Part shown: positions 24,932-35,089 of the stretch, piece by piece
How the letters are laid out: each line of letters starts with the position of its first letter
Numbering within the stretch: position 1 is the first letter of the stretch
NCBI GenBank assembly: GCA_963822905.1
Contig: CAWGJF010000001.1
Location: 248,001 to 312,000 of the forward strand
Length of the DNA stretch: 64,000 bases
DNA from: CAWGJF01 sp963822905
GTDB lineage: Bacteria; Bacteroidota; Ignavibacteria; Ignavibacteriales; Ignavibacteriaceae
Direction: 5' to 3'
Made by a program: the position numbers and the translations under genes
Notes under the pieces: generated by a model
The model's input: the letters and a program-made list of their open reading frames with translations, nothing else
Told to the model about the DNA's origin: nothing
Databases searched by the model: none

Positions 24932-27900
24932 ATGTTAGTGAAATTGAAGCAATTCACTAAATCAATTATACTCTGCAGAATAAAACCTGAATTTATATTC
25001 CTGTTTTTTCTATTTGCCTTCTTTAATACTCAAAACTCTTATTCCCAACGAAAATTACTTTTTGACAGACTAACCATTAATGATGGTCTCTCGCAAAGCA
25101 GTGTAAAATATATTGTGCAGGACAAAAAAGGATTTATGTGGTTTGGAACGGAAGATGGTCTAAATAAATATGACGGCTATGAGTTTACCATTTATAAAAA
25201 TAATCCCGCCGATTCAACATCAATTTCTGACAATAATATTACCTCATTACAAATTGATAATTCAGGAACTCTATGGATAGCTACTTTCAATGGCGGGCTG
25301 AATATCTTTGATCCGGTTAAAGAAGAGTTTAAACATATAAAATACGATTCTGGTAATACTAAAAAGGATAATGAAATAATACTTGCAATGCTGCCTGATC
25401 ATAAAGGATATATTTGGATCGGCACATATGGTAGAGGTTTAATCAGATTTAATCCAAAAGAAAATAAGTATGTAAGATTTATATCTAATCCTGATGATTC
25501 AACAAGTATCTCAAGTAATAATATCTTTTCACTCTATGAGGATAAGGATAGTACGTTATGGATTGGTACGATGGGCGGTGGCGTAAATAAATATAATAGA
25601 GATAACAATAGTTTTTCCAGATTAATGTATGGGTATAAGAACGACAACGGTTTTCGCGAGAAAAATATTCTTGCAATGTTAAAAGTTGATAATACATTAT
25701 GGATCGGAACAATGGAGAGTGGACTTGACAGGTTAAATTTGAAAACAAACACCGCCGATAAATTTCTAACTACGCCAACAAATAGTAAGGTCTCATCCTT
25801 ATTAAAAGATGAAAAAGGGAATTTATGGGTTGGTACTTATAAAGGGTTACGATTGCATGACAAGAAAAACACAACTGATTTTAGTTTTGTTACTGATACT
25901 GCTGATAAAAATAATATAAATGCTGAAACAATCAGGTGTATTTATAAAGATGGAAGCGGAATTATTTGGATAGGAACTCACGAAGACGGTATTTATAAAT
26001 ATGTACCAAGTAAAATTAAGTTTGATAACTTAAATGATGCTATTCCTGAATTTGCGGGGAAGGTTATTTTTTCAATATCCGAATCTTCAAAGAACAAGGA
26101 TGAAATATGGCTTGGCACTTTTGGCAGTGGATTAGCAAAGCATAATTTTAAAACCGGTAACACCAAAGTTTATATTTACAACAAAAATAATCAGGGTTCT
26201 ATTAGTTCTAACTTTGTCCAGGACATTACTGAAGATGAAGTTGGTAATATATGGATTGCAATGCTTGGAGGATCCCTGGATAAATATGAAAGAAGAACAG
26301 ACAGGTTTATTCACTACTCAGTTAATCCAAATAATGAAAACAGTATAAGCAGTGATAAACTGCTGGTTCTTTATGCTGATAAAAAAGGCTCTCTCTGGAT
26401 CGGAACTTTACGGGATGGATTAGAAAGGCTTGATTTAAAAACTAATACTTTCACACATTTCAAAAATGACCCTGGTGATACTACTTCCATTTCAAATGAT
26501 ATGATTAAAGTAATCCATGAAGATAAGTTTGGAAATTTATGGATAGGTACCAACGACGGACTGAACAAACTTGTTAGTGGAAAGAACAAATTTGTTAGAT
26601 ATATATTTGACAAAAATAAAAACTCAATAAGCAATAATATTATTCAATCAATTTATGAAGAACCTGGTGGAGAACTTGTTCTATGGATAGGAACCTATGG
26701 AGGAGGTCTAAATAAATTTGATGTTTCAAAGAATAAGTTTACAAGCTTCAAAGAAGAAGATGGTTTGCCAAATAATTCTATTTATGAAATCCTTGCTGAT
26801 AAATACAACAACTTATGGATCAGTACAAATAAGGGTCTAACAAGATTCAATCCGAAGACAAAAAAGTTCAGAAATTATGATATTAATGATGGACTGTTAA
26901 GTAATGAGTTTAATGCCGGCGCCTCATTCATTGATTCGGATGGGAAATTCTATTTTGGAAATGTAAAAGGTGTGAATTGTTTTTATCCTGATAGTGTTAA
27001 GGATAATCCATTTATTCCTCCAATAGTAATTACAAAGTTTCAAAAGTTCAATAAAGACGTAAAGACGGATACAAGCATAACTGAATTAAATAAACTTGTT
27101 TTATCTTACAGTGATTACGTTTTTTCATTTGAGTTTGCGGTACTTGATTATTCATTTCCTTCTAAAAATAATTATCAATATATGCTTGAAGGATTTGAGA
27201 AAAACTGGAATGATGCAGGTAGCAGAAGATATGTTACCTATACAAATCTCGATCCGGGTGAATATGTGTTCCGGGTAAGAGGCTCAAACAGTGATAATGT
27301 TTGGAACGAAGCGGGGACAAAGTTAAATGTTATAATTACTCCACCTTTCTGGCTAACGACCTGGTTTCGCATTCTGATGTCTTTGCTTTTTATCTCTTCT
27401 TTAATTTTTCTTATCAATCGAATAAAAGCTAAAGAGAAAAAGAAAACCGAAGTCAACAAGAAAATTTATGATCTTAAAATTGCTGCGCTTGCTTCACAGA
27501 TGAAACCGCATTTTGTATTTAACACGATCAATTCAATTCAATACTTAATTTCAGAGGGTAAACAGAAAGAAGCATTAACTTACCTTTCAAAATTTTCAGA
27601 GCTGCTAAGAATGACTCTTGAAAACTCTTTAAAATCTACAGTATCGTTGGAAAGAGAAATTCAATTCTTAAAATTATATTTAGAATTGGAAAAGCTAAGG
27701 TTCGAAGATAAATTTGATTATAATATTGATGTTGATGAAATCATTAATATCGCTAGTACAGAAATTCCTGTTATGTGTATCCAACCGTATGTGGAAAATG
27801 CGGTGATCCATGGGTTCAAATCCAAGAAAGAAAAAGGAGAATTGAGAATTATTTTCAGGCAAGTTAATTCATCAATTAAATGTTCTGTTATGGATAATGG

Positions 27901-28102
27901 TGTCGGTTATAAGAATTCAGTTGAAAAAACGAGCAATGAAAAACATAAATCGCTCGGGATGACAATAACCAAAGAAAGAATTGAACTTCTTTCATCTAAC
28001 GATGAACTTGCTGAAGTTAAGATTATTGATTTAAAAGAAGTAGACAATTCAAAAACAGGAACGAAAGTAGAAATCATTTTACCAATGGAAGTTAATTATT
28101 AA
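24932..28102 (+). CDS. Two-component regulator propeller (Reg_prop) sensor histidine kinase, LytS type
   Basis: This 1056-residue protein has an N-terminal signal or membrane segment (about 22-38). About 14 Reg_prop repeats follow, each with a core like GLWIGT or DGLNKY (about 45-690), predicted to form periplasmic beta-propellers. Then come a Y_Y_Y domain (about 720-805), one membrane helix (about 808-830) and a His_kinase domain with QMKPHFVFNTINSI (His near 859). A HATPase has PYVENAVIHGF (about 951) and DNGVGY. The form resembles hybrid sensors that detect glycans or surface cues, but it has no receiver. It is followed 6 bases later by its LytTR regulator. The second residue of the phosphoacceptor motif is Lys rather than the usual Asn. 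Confidence 0.93.
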   Translation: MLVKLKQFTKSIILCRIKPEFIFLFFLFAFFNTQNSYSQRKLLFDRLTINDGLSQSSVKYIVQDKKGFMWFGTEDGLNKYDGYEFTIYKNNPADSTSISDNNITSLQIDNSGTLWIATFNGGLNIFDPVKEEFKHIKYDSGNTKKDNEIILAMLPDHKGYIWIGTYGRGLIRFNPKENKYVRFISNPDDSTSISSNNIFSLYEDKDSTLWIGTMGGGVNKYNRDNNSFSRLMYGYKNDNGFREKNILAMLKVDNTLWIGTMESGLDRLNLKTNTADKFLTTPTNSKVSSLLKDEKGNLWVGTYKGLRLHDKKNTTDFSFVTDTADKNNINAETIRCIYKDGSGIIWIGTHEDGIYKYVPSKIKFDNLNDAIPEFAGKVIFSISESSKNKDEIWLGTFGSGLAKHNFKTGNTKVYIYNKNNQGSISSNFVQDITEDEVGNIWIAMLGGSLDKYERRTDRFIHYSVNPNNENSISSDKLLVLYADKKGSLWIGTLRDGLERLDLKTNTFTHFKNDPGDTTSISNDMIKVIHEDKFGNLWIGTNDGLNKLVSGKNKFVRYIFDKNKNSISNNIIQSIYEEPGGELVLWIGTYGGGLNKFDVSKNKFTSFKEEDGLPNNSIYEILADKYNNLWISTNKGLTRFNPKTKKFRNYDINDGLLSNEFNAGASFIDSDGKFYFGNVKGVNCFYPDSVKDNPFIPPIVITKFQKFNKDVKTDTSITELNKLVLSYSDYVFSFEFAVLDYSFPSKNNYQYMLEGFEKNWNDAGSRRYVTYTNLDPGEYVFRVRGSNSDNVWNEAGTKLNVIITPPFWLTTWFRILMSLLFISSLIFLINRIKAKEKKKTEVNKKIYDLKIAALASQMKPHFVFNTINSIQYLISEGKQKEALTYLSKFSELLRMTLENSLKSTVSLEREIQFLKLYLELEKLRFEDKFDYNIDVDEIINIASTEIPVMCIQPYVENAVIHGFKSKKEKGELRIIFRQVNSSIKCSVMDNGVGYKNSVEKTSNEKHKSLGMTITKERIELLSSNDELAEVKIIDLKEVDNSKTGTKVEIILPMEVNY

Positions 28103-28107
28103 GTAAT

Positions 28108-28881
28108 ATGATAAAATCAGTAATTATTGAAGATGAAGAAAAAGGGAAAAAGTTTTTAAACAATCTTCTGGATATGTATTGTCCGAATGTTAAAGTAGCA
28201 GGTTTTGCAAAGACAATATCTTCAGCGATTGAATTAATTAAGAATGAGAAACCCGATCTTGTTTTTCTTGATATAATTCTGGAAGACGGGAATAGTTTTG
28301 AATTGCTTAAAAACCTGGAAGAAAGAAATTTTGAAGTTGTTTTTACAACAGCGCATAATGAATTTGCTATTAATGCAATTAAACTCTCCGCTCTCGATTA
28401 CCTTGTTAAGCCAATAAACATAGAAGAGCTTCAGGCTGCTGTTGAAAAAGTGGAAACCAGGTTAAAAGTCAAAGAAGAAAAAGATGTAAATATTCAACTT
28501 GAGAACCTGGTAGAGAATCAGAAAAGTGTTAACGTATCAACACATAAAATCGGTTTGCATTCTGCAAGTGGAATTAAGTTTGTTCCTGTTTCGGATATTT
28601 ATTATTTGAGTGCAGAGGGTAATTACACATATGTTCACCTTGAAAAGGAAAAAGTGCTTATAACCAAAACATTAAAAAACTTTGAGGAACTTTTAACAGA
28701 TTATAAATTTTTCAGAATCCATCGTTCTTTCCTGGTTAATTTAATTCATATATCAGAATTAGATAATTCCATAACAAGAGAGGGTAGCGGGGGACAGATT
28801 ATTTTAAGCAATCAAATACATGTTCCGGTATCAAGAGATAAAAAGAAAGATTTACTGGAGATTATTTCAAAACCGTTCTAA
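28108..28881 (+). CDS. LytTR-family response regulator
   Basis: This 257-residue protein has a CheY-like receiver (about 1-125) with the acidic pair EDEE at about 8-11, the phosphoacceptor Asp in LVFLDIILEDG and the Lys of LVKPINIEELQ. A LytTR DNA-binding domain follows (about 145-250), with ISDIYYLSAEGNYTYVHL and FFRIHRSFLVNLIHI signatures. LytTR regulators usually bind paired direct repeats upstream of surface or virulence genes. The ATG lies 6 bases after the sensor kinase stop, so the two form an operon and a pair. The T9SS cargo genes immediately downstream are plausible targets. Confidence 0.95.
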   Translation: MIKSVIIEDEEKGKKFLNNLLDMYCPNVKVAGFAKTISSAIELIKNEKPDLVFLDIILEDGNSFELLKNLEERNFEVVFTTAHNEFAINAIKLSALDYLVKPINIEELQAAVEKVETRLKVKEEKDVNIQLENLVENQKSVNVSTHKIGLHSASGIKFVPVSDIYYLSAEGNYTYVHLEKEKVLITKTLKNFEELLTDYKFFRIHRSFLVNLIHISELDNSITREGSGGQIILSNQIHVPVSRDKKKDLLEIISKPF

Positions 28882-29136
28882 CCTTTAAATAGATAAAATT
28901 AACATCCCGCACAATATTACTGACCTCTTAATAAACCAGACTTGAATTCGTGCTTCAATATTCCGACATTATAATGTGTTAAAATGTCTTTACGAAAAAT
29001 CCGTAAGTGCTTGCAAAGAGAAGGATTACCTTTTATGATAATTCTGTGATGATTCACTAATCGTTTCGCAATAATTTGAAATTGCACATTGAAATAAATA
29101 AAAGAGAAATTTTACTAACATAAAAGGGAGTAGCAA
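28882..29136. other. Intergenic region between regulator and secretome genes
   Basis: This 255-bp AT-rich stretch has no ORF. TTACG (28992-28996) and CGTAA (29002-29006) form a small inverted repeat. A clear ribosome site (AAAGGGAGTAGCAAATG) precedes the next gene. A LytTR-bound promoter could lie here, but I cannot identify paired sites with confidence. Confidence 0.35.
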
Positions 29137-31647
29137 ATGCAATCAATAAAATTTACAAATACAAAAAAACTTATTTGGCTTTTCTTGCTCTTGCTGTTGA
29201 CTCCTCTCACCAGTTTCACTTCAGCACAAGATAATAATCCAAATGGAGATCCTTTAACTGAAGTTGGCTCCTGGTCATTTGGTCGTTATACTGAAGTTAC
29301 AATTGATGAAGTGCGCAGTTTAGCATTTGTAAGCTCTGGTGGTAATGTTATTATTCTTGATATATCTAATCCCGCTTCACCCGTCTTAGTTAATGATCAG
29401 ATAAGTACTAACGGTGTTGTCAATGATCTCATCTACAATTCAGCTACACAAAATCTTTATATAACGTTGGGGGAAAACGGTTTGGAAATCTGGGACGTCC
29501 AGAATATAAATTCTCCGCAGCATTTAAGCAGCTTGTTACTAAATTATTTCAGTACAACGCCACCTGCAACAAAAATGTCTGCCAAGCCAGGATTCGTTTT
29601 TATCGCTGCTGAATATGCAGGTATCATAACAGTTAATGTTTCAAATCCTGCCAGCCCTTTTCAATCTAGCTTTAACCTAGGATTCGGAGGAACAAAATAC
29701 ACAGTAGATTTAAGTGATGACGGGAGTTTTCTGGTAGCTTCCTCAACAAACAGTACGGAATTATATGTAGTTAATTCAGACGGAAGTATCAGTTTAATAG
29801 ATGAAGGCCCAAGTCTCGTAGGTGCGTGGGAAATACACATTATTGGCACTTATTCTTTCCAGATATTACAAGGTACCCTTTATGTGCTGGATTTAAATTC
29901 GCTTGGCTTACCGGTTGTTGCCACTTATAACTTACTGGGTAATGCGACAACCACTTACAATATGTCCAGCTTTAATGATAAGCTGTATATATCCGATCCT
30001 TTTTATGGAGTTGAAATTTTTGATGTTGTAAATCCTGCTAATCCGGTTTTACTTGGGAGCTATGAAACTAATACGAATGATTTGAAATATTTTAATAATT
30101 ATGTGGTTGTGGCAGACAACTCCGGAATGACAATTATTAATGTATCCGATCCTGCTAACCCAATATTTGTTTCCAATTATCAGGGTGTTGGATCGATAAA
30201 TACTGATGTAAAAGTATCCGGCTCATATTGTTACCTGTCATCCAATTATAGTTTAAATGTTTTAGATGTTTCTGATCCAACAAATCCTGTTTTGGTGGGA
30301 GTTAATCAGCCGTCTTCAGGATTTGATATACATATGGAGAAAAGCGGGAGTTATTTATTTATAACAAATCAACTTGAAGGAATAAGGGTTGTTGATATTT
30401 CCGACCCTTTAAATCCTGTCACTATCGGAACGAGCAATCCAACCCGCTACAATCACATAGCAATAAATGGGAACTATGTTTATGTAAATGGTAACCAAAA
30501 TGATTTTAGAGTATTTGATGTATCCGATCCTACATCACCAACAGAGGTTGGTTCTTTAATTTTTCCAGCTCCAAATGATCTGACATCAGCAATGAGGTAT
30601 TCAAATGGTTATGTTTTTGTTTCGCAATACAGTGCGGGGATTAAAATTATTGATGTATCCGATCCGACACAGCCGACACAGGTTGCTTCATACAGTCAAA
30701 ATGTTGACCTTACTTATCTTGATGTTGAAGGCAATCATCTTTACACTCCTGATATTTATCCGCCTTTCCAATCAATAGTGGATGTATTTGATATAACAGA
30801 TCCATTAAATCCGGTAATTGTTGGGATTGCAACTTTTGGTAGCCCGCCCCCCCATGCGTGGTTCAATTTTATTTTTGGTGATATTCTGCTTGTCGGAGAT
30901 TTTACTAACCCATATTTAACTGTTGTTGATGTTTCAAATCCCTCACAACCATCAAGGATTTCTACACAGGTTACTGCGGATTTCGTTATTAATGTTGATG
31001 CTGATCCTAATTATTTTTATGTAGCCACGCGTGAAGCCGGACTTCATATTTATGAAAATCCTTACGGAGCAGTTCCGGTTGAGTTAACATCGTTTACTGC
31101 AAATGTTTCAGGAAATGATGTTGAACTTCAATGGCAAACAGCAACAGAAACAAACAACAACGGATTCCAGATTCAAAGATTACAAGATTCAGAAATTGGA
31201 AAATCACAGGAATGGGAAAATATTGGTTTTGTAGAAGGACACGGCACAGCAACAGAAGAACATAATTATTACTTTGTGGATAAGAATATTTCCATTGGCT
31301 TGTATCAATATAGATTAAAACATATAGACTTTGATGGAAGTTTTGAATACTCAAAAATAGTCAATGTTGAAATCTCTCATCCGGTTGAATATTCTTTAGA
31401 ACAGAATTACCCCAATCCTTTTAATCCATCTACAACAATAAAATTTTCAATTCCTAAAGCAGGAATAGTTAATCTTAAAATATTTAATACACTGGGTGAA
31501 GAGATTACTTCATTAGTAAATGGCTTTAAGGAAGCAGGAAATTATGTGGTTAATTTCAATGCTATGAACTTAAGCAGTGGAATTTATTACTACCGCCTGA
31601 GTTCGAATAATTTTAACGAAATAAAGAAAATGATTTTACTGAAATAA
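29137..31647 (+). CDS. Secreted LVIVD-repeat protein with T9SS sorting domain
   Basis: This 836-residue protein has a signal peptide (hydrophobic about 12-30) and then roughly ten LVIVD-type repeats. These carry motifs such as VIILDISNPASPV and FDVSDPTSPTEVG, about 45-60 residues apart, suggesting a beta-propeller. The C-terminal 190 residues contain VPVELTSFTANV (a linker domain) and YSLEQNYPNPFNPSTTIKFS, followed by an SSGIYYYRL end that is typical of the T9SS type A sorting domain. It should be exported by Sec and then carried to the cell surface by the T9SS. The mature protein probably binds or displays rather than catalyses, since no catalytic motif is visible. DNA near its C-terminal domain is very similar to that of the next gene. 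Confidence 0.9.
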   Translation: MQSIKFTNTKKLIWLFLLLLLTPLTSFTSAQDNNPNGDPLTEVGSWSFGRYTEVTIDEVRSLAFVSSGGNVIILDISNPASPVLVNDQISTNGVVNDLIYNSATQNLYITLGENGLEIWDVQNINSPQHLSSLLLNYFSTTPPATKMSAKPGFVFIAAEYAGIITVNVSNPASPFQSSFNLGFGGTKYTVDLSDDGSFLVASSTNSTELYVVNSDGSISLIDEGPSLVGAWEIHIIGTYSFQILQGTLYVLDLNSLGLPVVATYNLLGNATTTYNMSSFNDKLYISDPFYGVEIFDVVNPANPVLLGSYETNTNDLKYFNNYVVVADNSGMTIINVSDPANPIFVSNYQGVGSINTDVKVSGSYCYLSSNYSLNVLDVSDPTNPVLVGVNQPSSGFDIHMEKSGSYLFITNQLEGIRVVDISDPLNPVTIGTSNPTRYNHIAINGNYVYVNGNQNDFRVFDVSDPTSPTEVGSLIFPAPNDLTSAMRYSNGYVFVSQYSAGIKIIDVSDPTQPTQVASYSQNVDLTYLDVEGNHLYTPDIYPPFQSIVDVFDITDPLNPVIVGIATFGSPPPHAWFNFIFGDILLVGDFTNPYLTVVDVSNPSQPSRISTQVTADFVINVDADPNYFYVATREAGLHIYENPYGAVPVELTSFTANVSGNDVELQWQTATETNNNGFQIQRLQDSEIGKSQEWENIGFVEGHGTATEEHNYYFVDKNISIGLYQYRLKHIDFDGSFEYSKIVNVEISHPVEYSLEQNYPNPFNPSTTIKFSIPKAGIVNLKIFNTLGEEITSLVNGFKEAGNYVVNFNAMNLSSGIYYYRLSSNNFNEIKKMILLK

Positions 31648-31672
31648 AATCATTAAAAATAAGGATAGCAAA

Positions 31673-34036
31673 ATGAAAAACATTTTAATATTAATTGTAT
31701 TGTTATTAGCCCCGATGATTTTTTCTCAATGGACACAAACCAACGGACCCGAGGGTGCGGAAATAAGTTCACTTTTCAGTATTGGTACAACAGTGTATGC
31801 CGGAACCGGAACTAACGGAATGTATGTGTCCAATGATGATGGGGTGAATTGGATGGCATTAAATTCTGGAATGGAAAATTTGGAGATATCAGAAATTTGT
31901 GCCGATTCCGAATACATTTTTGCGGGAACTTTTGGACAAGGGGTTTATCGTTCTTCTGATAATGGGCAAACCTGGCTTCCTCCTTCTAACTATGGTAATG
32001 TTGTGGTTGATGCAATGATTGTGACAGATAATTATGTGTTCGCCGGTACCCAGAGTTTGGGAGTGCTAAGATCATCCGATCACGGAAATAGCTGGATATT
32101 ACTTTCTTACCCGGTGGGTTATATAGATGCAATGGGAGTCAGCGGGAATAGAATATTTGCTTCTCAATATGTGGCTACATATGTTTCAACGGATGATGGG
32201 GAAACCTGGAATGAAGTTTCAAGTCTCACTACCAAATCAGTCCGATCTTTTTTTAGTTCCGGTAACCTTGTAATTGGCGGTGGTTTCAATGAAGTTTATC
32301 GTTCAACAAACCAGGGCGTATCATTTTCAACTATACCTATTGCTTTTGATTTTGGCGTAGTTAACATTTTTTCTATTACAAAAGTTGGTTTAACACTTTT
32401 TATAGCTACTTCATACGATGGAGTATACAAATCAACGGATGATGGTTTAACCTGGACACCATCTAATAATGGGATGGGACCAAAGGACGTAAGAGCACTT
32501 ACAACAACAAGCTCTTTAACGCTTATAGCAGGCTCTCACTATTCCGGTTTATACAGATCAGTTGATGCAGCTTTATCCTGGAATAAATCTATGTCTGGCT
32601 TTTTCCCGGGCGCATCTTTATTAACCTTTTACTCAACAGGTACAACTTTGTTTGCCGGTACCCGCGATGGAATTTATAGAACGCAAAACAATGGATTAAG
32701 CTGGAACAAACTAACAGGGACAAATGATACTATTAACTATGGTCAGATACGCGGGATAACCAAATTAAATGGAGCATTATATGCCAGTACATTTTATAAG
32801 TTCCATTCAACTGTTTATAAATCAACAGATAATGGTGTAACCTGGGGATCAAAGGCAACCGGGCTTCCGTCTGATCTTACTTTCGTTTACGGTTTGGCAA
32901 CAAGCGGTAACAATATTATCGCCGGCACAGATGAGGGCCTATTTTATTCATCAGACGAAGGCAGCAGCTGGAATGCTACTAACATTCCGAATACTGATAT
33001 TCCCGGAGTTGTTGCAGGAGGAAGCAATTTTGTATACGCTATTGTACAAAGTTCAGGCATCTACAGGTCGGCAGATAGTGGAATTAACTGGTCTCCTAAT
33101 TTACAGTTAGGATCAACATTAACCGGGTTATCCGCCCGTGATAATTTTGTTTATGTAGGCACATTTTTTAACCAGGCACTATACTCATTAAATTATGCCT
33201 CGGGCTGGGATTTTTGTAATGGATTTCTACCGGGCGAATCAGTTATAGCTATTGAAAATATCGGAAACGGGATGGTAGTTGCCGCGGACTATCCGGACTT
33301 ACCTTATATATATGCCTCATTTGATAACGGTGTTAACTTCACACCATATAGTGAAGGTTTAGGTCAAAATGCTGTCACAGAATTTATTGCCGTAACTGAT
33401 TCTTTTGTGTTTGCCGGAACAGACTACAATGGTGTATGGAGAAGATTATTGCCGCAATTTGTTCCTGTTGACCTCAATTCATTCACAGCTTCAGTTAATG
33501 AAAACAATGTTACGCTTTCTTGGCAAACGGCAACAGAAACAAACAACAACGGATTCCAGGTTGAAAGATTAGGATATTCAGAAATTGAAAAATCACAGGA
33601 ATGGGAAAATGTTGGTTTCGTTGAAGGACACGGAACAACAACCGAAGAGCACAATTATACTTATGTTGATGAAAATATTTCAACCGGGAATTATAAATAC
33701 CGAATAAAACAAATAGATTATGATGGGAGCTTTGAGTATTCAGAAATAGTTAGTGTCAATATTTCCGGACCTTCAGAATTTTCTCTTGAACAGAATTACC
33801 CCAATCCTTTTAATCCATCTACAACAATAAAATTTTCAATTCCTGAAGCAGGGAATGTAAAACTGATAGTATTTAATTCTTTGGGTGAAGAAATAATTAA
33901 ATTGGTTGATGAGCATAAGGAAGCAGGCATTTATAAAGTAAATTTTAATGCTCAGGATGTACCCAGCGGAATTTATTTTTATAAGATTGAATCCGGCAGG
34001 TACAATGATGTTAAGAAAATGGTATTAGTTAAATAG
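31673..34036 (+). CDS. Secreted BNR/Asp-box propeller protein with T9SS sorting domain
   Basis: The 787-residue protein opens with a signal peptide (MKNILILIVLLLAPMIFSQW). It contains about eleven BNR-like units of the form YxSxDDGxxW (for example YVSNDDGVNW, YRSSDNGQTW, YKSTDDGLTW). These are typical of sialidase-like or photosystem-assembly-type propellers, but no sialidase catalytic residues are evident. The C-terminal part repeats the linker domain of the neighbouring gene (VPVDLNSFTASVNENNVTLS) and ends in FSLEQNYPNPFNPSTTIKFS and an SGIYFYKIES end (T9SS type A). It lies 25 bases after the preceding cargo gene, so an operon is likely. A double hairpin terminator follows. Confidence 0.9.
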   Translation: MKNILILIVLLLAPMIFSQWTQTNGPEGAEISSLFSIGTTVYAGTGTNGMYVSNDDGVNWMALNSGMENLEISEICADSEYIFAGTFGQGVYRSSDNGQTWLPPSNYGNVVVDAMIVTDNYVFAGTQSLGVLRSSDHGNSWILLSYPVGYIDAMGVSGNRIFASQYVATYVSTDDGETWNEVSSLTTKSVRSFFSSGNLVIGGGFNEVYRSTNQGVSFSTIPIAFDFGVVNIFSITKVGLTLFIATSYDGVYKSTDDGLTWTPSNNGMGPKDVRALTTTSSLTLIAGSHYSGLYRSVDAALSWNKSMSGFFPGASLLTFYSTGTTLFAGTRDGIYRTQNNGLSWNKLTGTNDTINYGQIRGITKLNGALYASTFYKFHSTVYKSTDNGVTWGSKATGLPSDLTFVYGLATSGNNIIAGTDEGLFYSSDEGSSWNATNIPNTDIPGVVAGGSNFVYAIVQSSGIYRSADSGINWSPNLQLGSTLTGLSARDNFVYVGTFFNQALYSLNYASGWDFCNGFLPGESVIAIENIGNGMVVAADYPDLPYIYASFDNGVNFTPYSEGLGQNAVTEFIAVTDSFVFAGTDYNGVWRRLLPQFVPVDLNSFTASVNENNVTLSWQTATETNNNGFQVERLGYSEIEKSQEWENVGFVEGHGTTTEEHNYTYVDENISTGNYKYRIKQIDYDGSFEYSEIVSVNISGPSEFSLEQNYPNPFNPSTTIKFSIPEAGNVKLIVFNSLGEEIIKLVDEHKEAGIYKVNFNAQDVPSGIYFYKIESGRYNDVKKMVLVK

Positions 34037-34037
34037 C

Positions 34038-34108
34038 GTTCTTCTACTTTGATTTAAGAAGAACCTCCTGAAAGGGAAAGTTTGTTTAACAGGCTTTCCC
34101 TTTTTTTT
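34038..34108 (+). terminator. Double hairpin terminator after the BNR cargo gene
   Basis: GTTCTTCT (34038-34045) pairs with AGAAGAAC (34057-34064). Then AAAGGGAAAG (34071-34080) pairs with CTTTCCCTTT (34094-34103), followed by a T-run. The second hairpin is a strong intrinsic terminator, so the cargo pair is likely a closed transcription unit. Confidence 0.85.
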
Positions 34109-34222
34109 ATGATTGCTTCTGAGGATAAAACCTATTCAGAAAAATAAATAAGTCAACGCGTTTGACTCCCTTCATTAATTAGCATTTATTAGTCGTATCT
34201 CAATAATTAAATTAATTAAAAT

Positions 34223-35056
34223 ATGGCTTATCTAACCACTAACTACGATTCAAATAATCCCGGCCTGGTTTCCATAATTGATGAACTTCCTCTCTGGTCG
34301 GCTCCGTTCGGATTAAAACTGCTTGAGGCAATTCCCTTAAAAAAGAATATTAAAGTCCTCGATATCGGGAGCGGTCTTGGTTTCCCGGTAATAGAGCTCG
34401 CAATGAGGCTTGGTGACACGTGTAAAGTTTACGGAATCGATCCGTGGAAAGCTGCAAGAAACAGAGCAGAACAAAAAATTAAAACAATCGGTCTAAAGAA
34501 TGTTAAAATGATTGATGCTGTTGCTGAAGATATTCCATTTGATGATGAAATATTTGATCTAATTGTTTCAAATAATGGGATTAATAACGTTCAGGATTTT
34601 GAAAAAAGTCTGAGTGAAATTTCAAGGGTTGCAAAAAAGAATGCCGAGTTTGTTTTTACCGTCAATCTTGAGGAAACAATGATTGAGTTTTATAATGAGT
34701 ATAGAAATGTTTTGAAAGAAAATGAAATGATCAGGGAAATAGATAAGCTTAATCAGCATATTTATGGAAAAAGAAAACCTGTTGAGGGAATAAAAACTCT
34801 GGTTGTAAAATCAGGATTTAAAATTAATAAAGTAAGCTTGGACAAATTTTATCTGCGTTTTGCAGATGGAACGACAATGCTGAATCATTTTCTTATTAAG
34901 CTTGCATTTTTAGAATCCTGGCTGCAAATTCTTCATCAAAAGAAACAAACAGAAATTTTTAGTGAAGTTGAAACGCGGTTGAATAGAATCTCTGAGAAGG
35001 AAGGTGAATTAAAATTAACCGTTCCCTTTGCTTTATTTAAATGCAGAAAAAGTTAA
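34223..35056 (+). CDS. Class I SAM-dependent methyltransferase, unknown substrate
   Basis: This 277-residue protein has a Methyltransf_11/25-type core. VLDIGSGLGFPVIELAM (about 45-61) is motif I, VYGIDPWKAA is the acidic strand-2 end, and FDLIVSNNGINNV is the motif IV region. There is a C-terminal helical extension. No signal peptide is seen, so it should be cytosolic. The substrate cannot be told from sequence; small molecule or quinone-type substrates are common for this subfamily. It lies alone among secreted-protein genes, between a terminator and the next cargo gene (34 bases downstream), with which it may be co-transcribed. Confidence 0.82.
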   Translation: MAYLTTNYDSNNPGLVSIIDELPLWSAPFGLKLLEAIPLKKNIKVLDIGSGLGFPVIELAMRLGDTCKVYGIDPWKAARNRAEQKIKTIGLKNVKMIDAVAEDIPFDDEIFDLIVSNNGINNVQDFEKSLSEISRVAKKNAEFVFTVNLEETMIEFYNEYRNVLKENEMIREIDKLNQHIYGKRKPVEGIKTLVVKSGFKINKVSLDKFYLRFADGTTMLNHFLIKLAFLESWLQILHQKKQTEIFSEVETRLNRISEKEGELKLTVPFALFKCRKS

Positions 35057-35089
35057 ATTGATTTATTAAATATTATTGAGGAAAGAAAA

